NCBI GenBank assembly: GCA_035048485.1
Contig: CM068593.1
Location: 149,001 to 213,000, forward strand
Reading direction: 5' to 3'
Origin: Pteria penguin
Lineage: Eukaryota; Mollusca; Bivalvia; Pterioida; Pteriidae
DNA length: 64,000 nt
A program made the position numbers and the translations under genes. Below the pieces are notes generated by a model that was not told the DNA's origin, did no database searches, and worked only from the letters and a program-made list of their open reading frames with translations. Positions 8,873 through 23,683 of the stretch are shown piece after piece. The number at the start of each line of letters is the position of its first letter. The first letter of the stretch is position 1.

Positions 8873-11800
8873 GCCATGGATATCAAAGCAACGATTTTTC
8901 AAAGAAAAAACACAATCCTAGCACCATTCAATACATCAATGGCGAGATTAAGTACTTATGCCATGGACAACATCGACTGTGTGGTCAACTGTGCATACAG
9001 TACCGACTGCCCAATCATATACTTCTACAGAGATACTCTCTCATGTTACTGCTATAACTTTAAAGATCTTCAGACGGTAACCCATGTTCCTCAAGCCGAT
9101 GCTTGGAAGTACATAAGAGCGGGAAAAGCAGAACAAGGTAAGATGAATGATATATTTTAGGAGGAAAACCAAACCAAATGTAAACATTAATGTAAACGAA
9201 ACGACAATAATAAGTACTTTGTGATACCACAAAGGAGTCAAGTAAAATTCACCGTAGTAGGATATTTAGAATGTCATTTGACATGACAGCACTTCAAAAA
9301 AGAAAAAAAAATCGATATCCACTTTTTTGGTCTTGGGCATCACTGAAGACACATAATTCATCGAAAAACCATATGGTGCATCAAATTAATGCACGTTTGT
9401 ATGTCTCGATATTTCATATAACCATGGCGTCTATAGTGCTGCTGGTGGATTGTTATTCTCAGCGGTGTCATAGGCGCAGTTTTCAGTTCTGATCTCCTGT
9501 GCTGACACGGAATACATACTTCAAATCTACTGTGGAAATGTTTGTTAATTATTCTACGACTGTCTAGGAGTATCAACCTTATGCATAGCTCTGTCACCAG
9601 ATGATGTAATTTTGCTCAAGCTTTTATGACCATTTAGTGATGGTTTTGTTCTTCAAATTTCTATACTTTCGATTTCTAGAGTAATTAAAATAATGAAAAC
9701 TGCACATGGCTCTAGTTTCTCAGTTTTGATTATAAGTTTCCATGAAGGGTTAGGAGAAACTTGCCACAACTATAATGTAAAATTTCCGTTCCAGATACTT
9801 TTGGTAACTTTGATGCGCAAGTTCACGATTATAAATGTATTAATTACATTATAGGGATCCATCTAGCCGAGACATGCTTAAGTTGTCGACTAAAATTGAA
9901 TGTACAACCCAACAACTTATGTTAACTTTTCTTGCTATATTTCGGAGGTATCACCCTGGCAAGTGTGTGCACATTTTGAACGTTTTCGTCTATGGAAGCC
10001 TCTTTGGGACATGCAGATCGTTCATTGTTTTTAATGTTCTCCCTCCCCCATATACATTCAGCAGCCCATTTTTAATAATGTCGAAAGAAAACGACCTACC
10101 AAAAATGATAGTGAGTATATGAAAATCCGTATCTCAAGTGGCAATAAGTTTGACCTTTAACTTTTAGAAATGATCTTGACTGACCTTGAACCAAAGTCCA
10201 TATTCCAAGTGACATGAATGACAATTGTGAGAAATGTGATTAAATTACTAACGCTTTAGGTAAACAAATAGTCGAACAGATAGAGAGATGAACAGACAGA
10301 CGCCAAAACACGAAAGGAACAATATGCTCCTTCGGCCAAAGGGGGGGGGGGGTGTCATAAGAATCAATGTATGTGTAGATATATACAGTTGGGTTCAGTC
10401 CTAACCTTACATTCAAGTGCACTTGACAAGTGCGCTTCATGTTAAGTTTTTGTCCTGAATACCAGTCATAAAGTTTAGTCTAGTGCACTTGATGTCAAGT
10501 TTACTTTAAAGTAATCCCGTCTTCGAGTTTACTATCACGTGACACCAAGTTTACTTTTCACGTTTATTTATTACAATTATCCAGTTTCGTATAAGACGAT
10601 AGAAATATTATTTGTCTCTCAATATGTCTCTCAATATTATTGACCTCTCAATATGCGACACCTGTTGACCCTTGTTCTTTACATGGAGGATTATTTATAA
10701 ATTTTTAAATGTACGTTCTTTGATTGTTCTGCTGTTACGGTGAATGGGAAGGTGGGCCCGTAAACCGGTTAACCACACCATTTGTTTGGCTTTTGTCAAA
10801 TTAAATGACCGTCCTAAGTCGGTATCGTATTTGCACTACAATCAAATATTTTTGTAATGTGTTATATGTTCTAGTATATTATTTATATTCATGTATTGTG
10901 TAGCTCCATGGTGACTTCTGCCATATAATTGAGCCAGTAACTCCTCTTTTTTCTATGTCTTATTATGTACAATTGCATATTTTATATAAAAACACCTGTT
11001 GTAATAGAAAAATATAGTAAATGTACATGTATATAGAGAGTAAACCCTAGCCGTAACTTGAAGTGCACTTGGAGTAAACTTGGAATCAAGTTTAGTACTA
11101 AACTTGGAATCAGGTTTACTACTAAACTTGATTCCAAGTTTACTCTGTTGTCACCAAGTAAACTTTAAAAGCAGTCATAAAGTTAACTTGAAGTGCACTT
11201 TATGTAAGGTTAGGACTGCACATAACTGTACACATTCAGAATAAAATCAAACGATATTTATTATTCTGTCGATAGCATCGATGTTTCAAGGCATACATGA
11301 GACTTTTATTAGGCATATATGCATTGCTTGTATTTTAATTTTGAAAATGGGATAAATTTTGGAATATTTTAGAGTAGGGTTGCTAGGGGTAAATGCATAA
11401 CATCCGTTAAAACAATTGCCGAGTGATGTTTTTTTCCTACGAAAAGTGGAGTTCTTTCCATAAAATATATGTCCATGAACTTATCTCAAATTTTAACACA
11501 AAAAGATCTGGCCTTTTTATATGAAAAGTATGCATAGATCACGTAATGTATTCACATGATGAAGACATTTTCCCGATGCAATCCATAAATATTTAGACCC
11601 ATGCAAGGAACCCACTTATGCATTGAGGTATCTTTTATCAAAAACGTCTACCGTGACACGGGATTTCGGTTTTAACTATCTCATCTAAATAAAAGGCGGA
11701 ACTGAAACCCGGGACATCTAGGTCACGAGCCAAGCATCTGACCGATTGTAATACTACGGCATGGACACACAATTTTGGTATCGTGATATAGAATTCAGTC

Positions 11801-12978
11801 CATTGAGACAAATTTTGTTTCAATTTTCTGTTTTTGCTTTTCGTTATACTGGGCATAATTAGTATCACAATATTAAAGATAACTTAAGGCTATAAAGTTT
11901 TTTTTATTTGCCGCATTTTGATTGCTATTGTTGTACTTTTTTGCAGTTTGCAGAAGTAAGGGCTATGAGTATTCTAGCAGTCCACCTTTATGTTTCAAAC
12001 TCTTTTGATGTCAATGAGTGGAAAATCTCTAGAGAGCGATGTATTGCTGACGGCACAGATCTTATTATCCTGAATACAGATGACGCAATCTTATACATGA
12101 GCAAATACCTCAGAGATATGAGTATGTTCCTTTAGTGAAATTCAGTGTGTACTACAAGACATCTTTTTGTAATACTTTTTTCATCTCAACTTTCTCAATA
12201 CAGGATCTAATGGGATAATCCATAAAAGTACTATGTCACAATAAAACATGTCTATTGGTAGAGAATGGTTCAAACTGAAAAGAAGAATCATATCTGTTAA
12301 CCATAAGAGACAACTACAGAGTAATATATAATAATATTCCTTAAAACTTACTGCATGTATAAAGTATAATGTAATTGTAATACATATGAGAGCAGCTATC
12401 CATAAAAGATAAATACCCATCATAATAATTTACTAAGTATCGTTGTATCAATTAAAGCTGTTTCTGCAGGATAAACCATTATTTCATTGATAATAGAATT
12501 TCAAGGATAACTTTGCATTATTCATAAATAATAAGTACATTTACTTTCGATAGCTTTATCACAAATGTTCAAATTTATTTACATATATTTTATACAAATA
12601 TCAAATGTTGTAAAGAGAAAGTGTCAACATCCCTAAAAGAATGATTAAAGTAAAGAATTGTTAAGGAAATGAATGAATCCAATTATTATTTTTAGAGCCA
12701 TATAATCCTTTAATATATTAGAGTATTTAATGTCAAACCGTAATCAAGGACATCTTCTATTTATAGCTGATTTTTCATATTGGCATATTGGCATGACAGA
12801 TGTCAATAAAGATGGTATCTCTTGGCGATGGCTAAATAATCAGAAAGTCATTTATAACAACACAAACTTCAAATACAAAGACCAAGGCTTTTGTGGATCA
12901 TTGGAAAAGTCAAAGGAGAGGTTGGTTTCGTCAAGCTGTGTTGTCAAACGACGTCGAATCTGCCAGTTAACATTGTAA
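8873..12978 (+). CDS. PAN/apple-like plus C-type lectin domain protein, three visible exons, one frameshift
   Basis: Exons at about 8873-9137, 11947-12121 and 12722-12978, joined by GT-AG introns that are all phase 1. Exon a follows a good acceptor ('attaattccag') and encodes a Cys-rich PAN/apple-like segment (IDCVVNCAYSTDCPIIYF, then SCYCYNF). Exon b starts a C-type lectin domain (VCRSKGYEY, then RERCIADGTDLIILNTDD). Exon c ends it with YWHIGMTDV, a WRWL near the sugar-binding strand, CGSL and RRRICQL before the stop. The WIGL-type and final Cys motifs identify the fold; the usual EPN/QPD sugar triplet is not seen, so carbohydrate binding is doubtful. In exon b the frame entering from exon a hits TGA at 12006-12008 and the domain continues one frame over, implying a 1-base indel near 12000-12008 (mutation or sequence error). 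A signal-peptide exon is not identified upstream, where Naiad B1 ends. Likely a secreted recognition protein. Confidence 0.7.
10120..10350. repeat. Dispersed repeat fragment (bivalve-type 'tgaccttgacc/agacagacgcc')
   Basis: Sequence with 'tttgacctttaac', 'gactgaccttgaacc' and 'gacagacgccaaaac' resembles fragments at 16.7 kb and 38.4 kb. It ends at a G homopolymer near 10340. Probably an interspersed repeat in the lectin-gene intron. Confidence 0.35.
10396..11218. mobile_element. MITE-like element with inverted termini, split by a Naiad B tail
   Basis: The left end CAGTCCTAACCTTACAT (10396-10412) is the reverse complement of the right end up to 11218, with 'aagtgcactt' just inside both ends. 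Internal short repeats of the 'aaacttggaatcaagttt' type make further inverted pairs at 11040-11180. No coding sequence and no convincing target duplication were seen. It lies in the first intron of the lectin gene. A 5'-truncated Naiad B 3' tail sits inside it. Confidence 0.65.
10620..10978 (+). mobile_element. Naiad B 3' tail (severely 5'-truncated)
   Basis: Matches, in the opposite orientation, the 3' UTR of B1-B3: 'acctgttgacccttgttctt', 'gtaaaccggttaaccacacc' and the terminal 'ccagtaactcctctttttt'. It contains no coding sequence and no SECIS. Inserted within the MITE-like element. Confidence 0.8.
11665..11775 (-). mobile_element. Degenerate tRNA-derived SINE head
   Basis: On the minus strand 'GGTCAGATGCTTGGCTCGTG' and the box B-like 'CCCGGGTTTCAGTTCC' resemble a decayed tRNA-like head. 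No intact acceptor stem. It lies in the lectin-gene intron. Confidence 0.4.
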
Positions 12979-13074
12979 AATTTTAAGGTGAATGATTCAA
13001 TTACTTTAAAACAGACACACTGTAAATAATACAATGATGAAAGACATTAATCTACAAATAATTACAGTAATAAT

Positions 13075-13735
13075 GATGCCATCCAGATGTTGAAATTCTA
13101 ATCGATGGCAGCTTTATTGTTTGGAGGAAAGTTTTTCGATATTTAGATAACGCAGTTTGTTCCTCACTCTCGCTAACATATTCCTTTCCAAAGTTGAATT
13201 TACGTAGTATTAACTATTTAGATAAGAAGCATTTCATACTAACGTCAGAAGCAGATGTATACGAAACGTGTCTAAAGTTAATAATACTACAATGGCGGAG
13301 TTCTCTGGCATCGTCTAACAAGGTGAATTAAAAATTAAGGACTCCATAAAAAGCAACAATTGTACTAACTCTGCAGGTCCTTGGTGATTAGTGTCATACA
13401 GCTCCGTCAGATATATTCTGTTTTCTCTCTTGGTTTCTCATGTTATCCAACGCTGTTGATTGTCACCTGAACACATGAGTTTATCAATTTAAAAATAAAA
13501 AATATCAGATTTTCTATTTCAGCGTTACTAACTTTCGATGAGTAGCAAATCTCAACGATTTTGTTCTGAGGGCATAGCAATTTTAAGATAAACTGCCTCG
13601 CCAGGGATATGTAGGTGATAGACTTGAATGTCCTTGAAAAAATTCTATGGTCAAAACGACTTTCTTGTCCTACCATATTTTCTCTCGTTATCCAGAATAT
13701 TAAGCTATTCAGAATACTTTGAGAACTCAAATTTA
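13075..13735 (+). mobile_element. Old Naiad A relic
   Basis: Nucleotide matches to A1 in order: 'catccagatgttgaa', 'gtttggagg', 'ctaacatattccttt', then 'ttgttctgagggc', 'tctcgttatccaga' and a decayed end of the RT. It carries many indels and no open frame. It lies just past the lectin gene; 12979-14404 otherwise shows no gene. Confidence 0.65.
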
Positions 13736-14026
13736 CATCTTTCTTGCTTGATTCGTCAACCACTAGACGTATTGGAAGTGTATTGACACCAAGCAGAAAA
13801 TGTTTTATATCCTCAATAAATTTATTCATTCTTTCTATTTTTATATATACTGTTTGAAAAGCGATTCTTGGTTTCCATTTTACTTTTTTCTCCTGACAGT
13901 TGAGATTGTTTTATCCATCATTACATCACGGTTTATACGACACATTAACTTATCAATAATATTTATCTATTGTTTACGAAAGCCTAGGAAGGTCAAATTA
14001 AAAGTAGAGGAAAAAATTAAATGGTT

Positions 14027-14137
14027 GTTACGAAATAAAATGTCGTTATTACGAGAAAAAGGTGATTACGAGTTACGAAAATCGTTATTACGAGATAAAA
14101 AGTCGTTATTACGAGATATAAAGTCGTTATTACGAGT
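14027..14137. repeat. Minisatellite, unit about 21 bp (gtcgttattacgagataaaaa)
   Basis: About five imperfect units. The same unit occurs in inverse orientation at 43655-43860, and a flanking word 'ttacgaaagcct' is also shared, so the tandem array probably sits inside a dispersed element. Confidence 0.75.
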
Positions 14138-14404
14138 TTCGAAAGAAATATCTGTTAAAGTTGTTTTCCCTATGTTCGCATATTAAAGGTAAATTTATTC
14201 TAAATTGTTTTGATTACATATATAGGCCTATAACATATTAAAAAAGAGCCCTTGTAAATGTTGTGTTCAAATTCGTCTGATTAAGCGAGATATGGCTGTT
14301 TAAAACGCGATGTTTATAAACAGAATGTTTACAATCAACTTATGAATATTCAATAGCAAGAGACATTCCGAAGTGGTCACGTGATTTCATTCGGAAGCCG
14401 CATC

Positions 14405-17341
<2,937 letters not shown>

Positions 17342-17948
17342 GTCCTCTACTGTCCATTCATTTATCACAGTTCTGACGTGTGATTTACTGTCTGTTATCA
17401 AAACTTTTCCTCCTTCTTTTAATATAATATCATACAATGTCAACCTCAGAACCACTCAATGGATTTTGATGAAACTTGGGAAGTACATGTATGAAAGAAA
17501 AAAGAGGAGTTACCGGGTCACTTATGTGGCAGAAGTCACCATGGAGCTATACAATACACGAATATAAATAATATAATAGAACATTTAACACATTACAAAA
17601 ATATTTGATTGTAGTGCAATTACGATACCGATTTAGGACGATCATTTAATTTGACAAAAGCCAAGCAAATGGTGTGGTTAACCGGTTTACGGGCCCACCT
17701 TCCCACTCACCATAACAGCAGAACAATCAAAAGACGTACATTTAAAAATTTATAAATAATCCTCCATGTAAAGAACAAGGGTCAACAGGTATCGCATATT
17801 GAGAGGTCATAAAAATATAAACACGCAAGGTATTGTAAAACACATGATGGTATAAAATATATGCGACATCAACATGATAAACCGTGCTCTGCCAGTCTGA
17901 AAGCGAGCTCAGACCCTAGATCTGTAGGAGTCCCGACTAACAGTCAGA

Positions 17949-18014
17949 GGGGACGAGGTTCAGGACCATGTCTCCTCTGAAAGAGGTTTGGACGAGGCCC
18001 GTCATATAGTCCCC
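17949..18014 (-). promoter_or_regulatory. SECIS element (form 2) of Naiad B2
   Basis: On the minus strand: helix I GGGGAC/GUCCCC, quartet strands AUGAC and UGAA, helix II GGGCCUCGUC/GACAUGGUCC, apical AAA, and mini-helix CCUCU/AGAGG. The AUGA overlaps the terminal ATA-TGA of the ORF. One helix II pair is weaker than in B3 (U to C change). Confidence 0.7.
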
Positions 18015-19034
18015 ACCGCCCTGTTAGTCAGCGTGCAACGTTCAAGTAAAAGTCTGCACAAGGCTGTAGAGAAGCCAAATACAAGACCTATAGTCTTTTT
18101 AATGATCTCAATATCATATTGTCTATCTGGAGACGTTTGACTTTCATTACATGATAAAATAACGTTATCGGAGCTTTTTACTTTCCTTAGTTTATATACG
18201 AGATCACCGTAAAAAAATAGGATGGGAAATTCCATTGGATACATACTGTTGAAAAGAAATATTTCCAAATTTAGATAGAAGTTCTGAATAAGATCTGAAG
18301 AATTTGCCGAATGTTTTTCTTAGCTTGTGATATCTGTAACCCTGAGTTAAAAGTTTAGTAGTAATTTGTAAATTTCGTTTATGAAAGTCCAAAACATCGG
18401 TGCAGTCTCTGACAAATCGAACTAATTGAGATATATAGATACCATATGATGGGAGTCGAGGGACATCGCCATCCAAGTAAGGGAAATTTACAATAGGAAA
18501 TCCAAAATCCTCACGTTTATGATAAATATTAGTATATATTAGGTTGTTGATAATTTTGATGTTTAAATCTAAGAAAGGTGTAGATTTATCTCAAGTATTA
18601 GCTTTATTCAATGTGAGCTCTGGTGGATATATTTCTGATATAAATTGTTCGAATTCAGGGTTGTCGATAACCAAAATGTCATCCAGATATCTGCAAGTAT
18701 TATTAAATTTGTCAATGAGGTCAAAACGTTTTGATTTTTGAAGAGAAACCATAAAATCCCTCTCATAACAATAAAGAAATAAATCTGCTATCAGAGGCGC
18801 GCAGTTAGTACCCATAGGAATCCCAACTATTTGTTGATGTATCTTGCCATCAAATTGCACAAAAATATTATTCATGAGAAAATCTAGTGCTTTACATAAT
18901 TCCTTGCAAGTCCAGTATTTGTATGAAGTATATTGTTTGTTGGAAAAGAATCCAGAGTTATTGGAAGTACATATGTACGTTTTAGATTCTCTGTGAAAAC
19001 ACCATTGTATAAGAGACAACAACTTGCTTTTAAT

Positions 19035-22000
19035 TAAACACCATATCATATCTAGAAGCCTCACTAGCACTCAAGAACATAAAGAATGACAAATCGCCTG
19101 GTCCTGATGGCTTTACTGTAGAGTTTTATAAGTTTTTTTTGGAAAAACCTATCAGAATTTTATCTTAAATCAATAAATTTAGCTTTTGCAAAAGGAAATT
19201 TATCACAAACCCAAAAGCAGGGAATTATATCAATTTTGCCAAAGGGAGATAAGCCTCGTGAATATTTGAAGAACTGGCGCCCCATATCACTCTTGAATGT
19301 ACAATATAAAATTCTGTCATCATGTATAGCTAATAGAATTAAGTCTGTTTTAAATTTTCTTATACATGAAAATCAAAGAGGTTTCTGAAAGATAGATTTA
19401 TTGGGGAAAATACCCGTTTAATCTATGATACGCTATACTCAGCTAAAGAAAACAATATTCCTGGAATGCTTCTTTTAATAGATTTTGAAAAAGCCTTTGA
19501 TTCGGTTTCCTGGAAGTTTTTGTACAAATCTCTTAGTTTTTTCAATTTTGGACCAAATCTTATAAATTGGATAAAGATTTTGAATAATGATGCTTCTCTT
19601 TGCGTTTTGCAGAATGGTATTTTCTCTAAATTCTTTAAAACAGGGCGCGGCTGCCGTCAGGGCGATCCTGTTTCTCCATATATCTTTCTCCTATGTGTAG
19701 AGATTATGGGAATACTTGTTCGCCAAAATCACCATATTAAAGGTATCAATATTGGACCTCATAATGTATGTCTGTTGCAATATGCTGATGATACAGCACT
19801 TTTTCTCGATGGTACTGAAAAATGTCTCAAAAGCGCATTGGACTTATTATTCCAATTCTCGAAATATTCTGGTCTGAAACCAAATATTACTAAAAAAAAA
19901 GCTATCTGGATTGGCTCTAAATGTAACTCCACTGAAAATTTATGTACTGATACCAATCTTACTTGGACAAATGAACCTTTCAACATTTTAGGTATAAATT
20001 TTACTGCAAATTTAGAGAATGTTGAGAAACTTAACTTTGATGAGGGTGTACAAACTATTATTAAAAATATTAAATCTTGGTCAAGGAGAAATCTCACTAC
20101 TCTTGGTAAAATTACAGTAGTAAAATCCATTCTTTTACCAAAATTAACACATCTTTTCATATCATTACCAAAACCTGCATCTAAAAATATCAATCAAGTT
20201 CAAAAAAATTTCTATAACTTTATTTGGAATAACAAAAAAGATAGAATTTCTAGAAATACCATCATTCAGGATTACCAAGAGGGGGGATGCAGAATGATTG
20301 ATATTGAAAATTTCATTAAATCATTAAAATTACATGGATTCGCAGACTATTTCGCTCAGATTGCATTTGGACCCGCGTATTTAGCATAACAATAAATAGT
20401 GATATTTCCCATTTTGGTATAGATTATATAAATAAACTGATTCGGAATACTGCGAATCCTTTCTGGAAAGAAGTATTAACTTCTCTTATGGAATTTCAAA
20501 CAAAAGTGACACCCCAGTCTATAAATGAAATTCTGCTTTCCCCACTATGGTATAATCCCCTTATTAGAGTTGATAATAAATCTATGGTCATTCAAAATCT
20601 TTACAAAAAAGGATTTATCTTTGTCCAAGACTTACTAAAAAATAATGGTGATGTACTCTCTCATCAAGAGTTATGCAACAATTATTCAGTAAATCTACCT
20701 TTTACAACATATTTCGGTTTGGTTAAATCTTTAGTAAAAGTGTGGCCAGTCTTCAAAGATAGCCCTAATAAAAATAAATTGCCTTGTTTGCCTGCTTTTT
20801 TGAAAATTATTTTGGCTTCTGAAAAAGGCTGCAAGGACATATATGAAATTTTCATCAAATCTGCATATAAAAAACCAAAATGGGTAAATGACCCTAGTTT
20901 AAATTTAGTAAATACACCCTCTAACTTTTGGAAACAAACATTTTTAAAACCTTTTAGAATCACAAAAGACACTAAATTGAGATGGCTTCAGGTCAGAATA
21001 ATTCATAGAATATTGACTACAAATAAACTGTTAAATATCATTAAAATTAAGAATTTTCCTTTATGCAATGTATGTAATACAGAATCAAAGACTATCGTTC
21101 ACTTATTTGTCCTTTGTAATCCATTTAGAGCTTTGTGGATGGAATTAGAAAACTGGATTCGTTTTAACACAAATTTAAATATTTTCTTATCACCATCCAA
21201 TATAATATTTGGAGTTCATCAATATAATTGTAATACATTAAACTTAATTATTATTCTCCTTAAATGTTTCATTTATATAAAATCAAGACAAAGTGCCAAT
21301 ATGACTTTCTGTGGTTTTAAAACATCTTTGTTGAATTACTATGAGACTGAAAGGTACATGTATCTTAGAAAAGGAGGTGAAGATGAATTTAATAAGCGAT
21401 GGCACACTTGGAAAAACTTGTTTGTAGCCTAAACTCTATTATCATTATTATTATACAACTTGCTCATACTTTAACTATTGTGAACGTAATATCTAATTAT
21501 CATCATTGCATATATTCAACAATATACTTACCGGTATATGTATATATGTGTATATGTATGTGTGTATGTATATGTATATATACCGTATATATGTGTGTAT
21601 GTTTTTATGTGTATGTTTATGTGTATATATGTGTGTATATATATGTATACTTCATTACATTACTAGTACTACTTGTCAATTGAATACACTTATATTTCAT
21701 ATGTTGTATAAACAATACATTTCAGTACATGATATATTTATATAATATATATATATGTCTGTGTGTGTGTGTGTGTGTTATTATGTTTATGTTTATGTGT
21801 GTATATACATGCATATATATATATATATATACTTCATTGCATTACTTGCACTACTTGACAATTGAATACACTTATATTTCATGTATTGCGTAAACAATAT
21901 ATATTTCAGTATATGATACCTTTTTTCTTCCCTTTTATTTATGATTCAATACACTATCTTCAGAATACTTATACATTCAAAATATATGGTTCAGTTGCAC

Positions 22001-22159
22001 CATGAACTAAATTATGTAGAATTGAATAAGACGAGAAATGAATGAGAGAGAAAATCTGTGAGTGAAAGATGTGTATTGGATGTGTATTGTCTTGTCGTCT
22101 ATGTTTCATTGTTATATGTTTATTATATGTTTGTCCTACATGTATTAATAATAATAATA

Positions 22160-22191
<32 letters not shown>
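19035..22191 (+). mobile_element. L1/Tx1-like LINE, 5'-truncated, with poly(A) and 11-bp target duplication
   Basis: Inserted into Naiad B2. The direct repeat TTGCTTTTAAT flanks it at 19024-19034 and 22192-22202, and the 3' end is (TAA)n then about 30 A. It begins inside the RT domain (NDKSPGPDGFTVEFYKF). A 3' UTR follows from 21433, with TATG repeats and a tandem duplication (21646-21735 and 21827-21918). No endonuclease domain remains. Confidence 0.92.
19049..21432 (+). pseudogene. LINE reverse transcriptase ORF2 fragment
   Basis: Fragments in order: NDKSPGPDGF; ILPKGDKPREYLKNWRPISL; DFEKAFDSVSW (motif A); GRGCRQGDPVSPYIFLLCVE (motif B); LLQYADDTALFLDG (motif C, catalytic Asp pair intact); and IKSWSRRNLTTLGKI. 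After a stop at 20387-20389 the frame resumes through 20488-21432, with the zinc-knuckle-like PLCNVCNTESKTIVHLFVLC near the end. There is another stop, TGA 19386-19388, where related LINEs have a residue, and frameshifts near 19140. The RT is of the L1/Tx1 type by its PKGDKP and NWRPISLLN motifs. Dead copy, but recent enough to keep its tail and target duplication. Confidence 0.88.
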
Positions 22192-22194
<3 letters not shown>

Positions 22195-22872
22195 CTTTTA
22201 ATCAAATCATGAGGCAGAGATGTATAAAGTGTAGAAAAATCAAATGTAGAAATTTGAGTCGCTTTGAAATTAAGCGAAAGAAGTTTGTGTATAACTTCAT
22301 GAGAATTTTTAATCGACCAAAAGTAATTGATGTTACTATTATGAAATGCAACATCACAATATTTGATAATATGATCTTTTATAGCAGTTAGAGCAGACGT
22401 AATATGTTTCGATAGTACCGTAGTAGAGCAGTGGCTAGAATTAGATATGAAACGTGATTTATATGGACTTTTATGTAGTTTTGGGAGCCAATACATGGTT
22501 GGTAGATCAGATTTATCAGTTTTAATTTTGAAGTCGGACATGGTCATGAGGTGATCGTGGAAGGTGCTCTCTTTTGAGGTAGGACTTTCCACATATGTAT
22601 GAGTGGAGTTTAATTCGTTTTAAGTACTTCAATATAATATAGTTTTCAAACAACTATTATGTTATTACCTGCTTTATCAGCGGGAACAAAGACATATTTA
22701 GCATGTAAGTCAGCTATCTTCTTTTAAATAGAATTTGTCGTCAGTGTATTAGGCTGTAAAAATAAATGCGGATTTTCCGTAAAGTTCTTAATACGGATAT
22801 CGACAATTCTTAAAATCTCGTATTTCCAATCGTTGAGAGCATGAACCTTTACCTGTTCTTTTTTACACCAAC

Positions 22873-23683
22873 TGAAGTACTAAAAGTATCATCAAATTGT
22901 TGATCATATACATGTATTACAAATAATTTAAATTTTTGTCAAGAATTTTTTAATGAAAATTATGATTCTGTTATGGAATAGATTTTAATATGCAACACAT
23001 AAAACTCCAAATCACTTTATCATAGCTACCCGGTACATATTAACAGTATATTTATGTATGAGTGTCATTCTCCCCCATTATGTAGTATATATATGTGTGT
23101 TTATATGTATATGTTTATGTATATATATTCAAAATTTTGTATGATGTTCGTTTATATAGAATTTTTTTTTGGTGTATTTGTGTGTATATGTAAATAACAC
23201 TGGTGAGATTTAAGTCTGAAAATAAATGAACTGAATAAGAATTTAATTAGATCATTGATTTCATAGGGTTCTGAAGATGCTAATGTAGTGATGGTCGCAT
23301 CTACATTAATGGAAATAAGTGAAAAATAAACATTTTTAAAATCATTATTTTGTTTATAAGTGAAAAGAATGTTCCTTATGCATACAGGGATAAACAATAT
23401 GGCTTTTTGCTAATAAACTAAAGTGTGAACTTAGGTAATCTGGAAATGTTCTTCAGTAACTTTGAAGAACAGAGATGAATCAAATATGAAAGAGCAAAGT
23501 CAGATGTTAGCATCAAATGTACAGTTGACCAATTCCTGACACAAGGAACATTAAGCAAATGAGGTAGAAAATAGTTCATGTAGTTTGAAAGACAATGGAG
23601 CCATTATCGCCCCACTCGTAATTTCATGACACAACAGGTGCTAGGATAAGTTCATGTTGTATATAATAACATGACTAAATAAT
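22873..23683. other. No gene seen
   Basis: AT-rich, with short TATG-type repeats (23080-23125). Between the end of Naiad B2 and the last exon of the transposase-like gene. Confidence 0.6.

Larger units (their letters stand above)
17493..22872 (-). mobile_element. Naiad family B, copy B2 (split by a LINE)
   Basis: Minus-strand copy in two parts, 17493-19034 (3' end) and 22192-22872 (5' part), about 150 bases past the stop of the P2X7-domain gene. Recognisable pieces: PKLHKSPYKSRF, TFDFSTLYTSLPH (22592-22200), then IQWCFHRESKTY, IPMGTNCAPLIADLFLYCY and RYLDDILVIDN (19070-18591), then a C-terminal thumb-like part (18476-18204, frameshifted) and the tail. Site-2 TGA (22646-22648) and site-3 TGA (18591-18593) are both kept. 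The 5' end is truncated at 22872, so the endonuclease is absent. Single-base indels near 22725 and 18210 also break it. The SECIS at 17949-18014 is intact. Confidence 0.85.
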
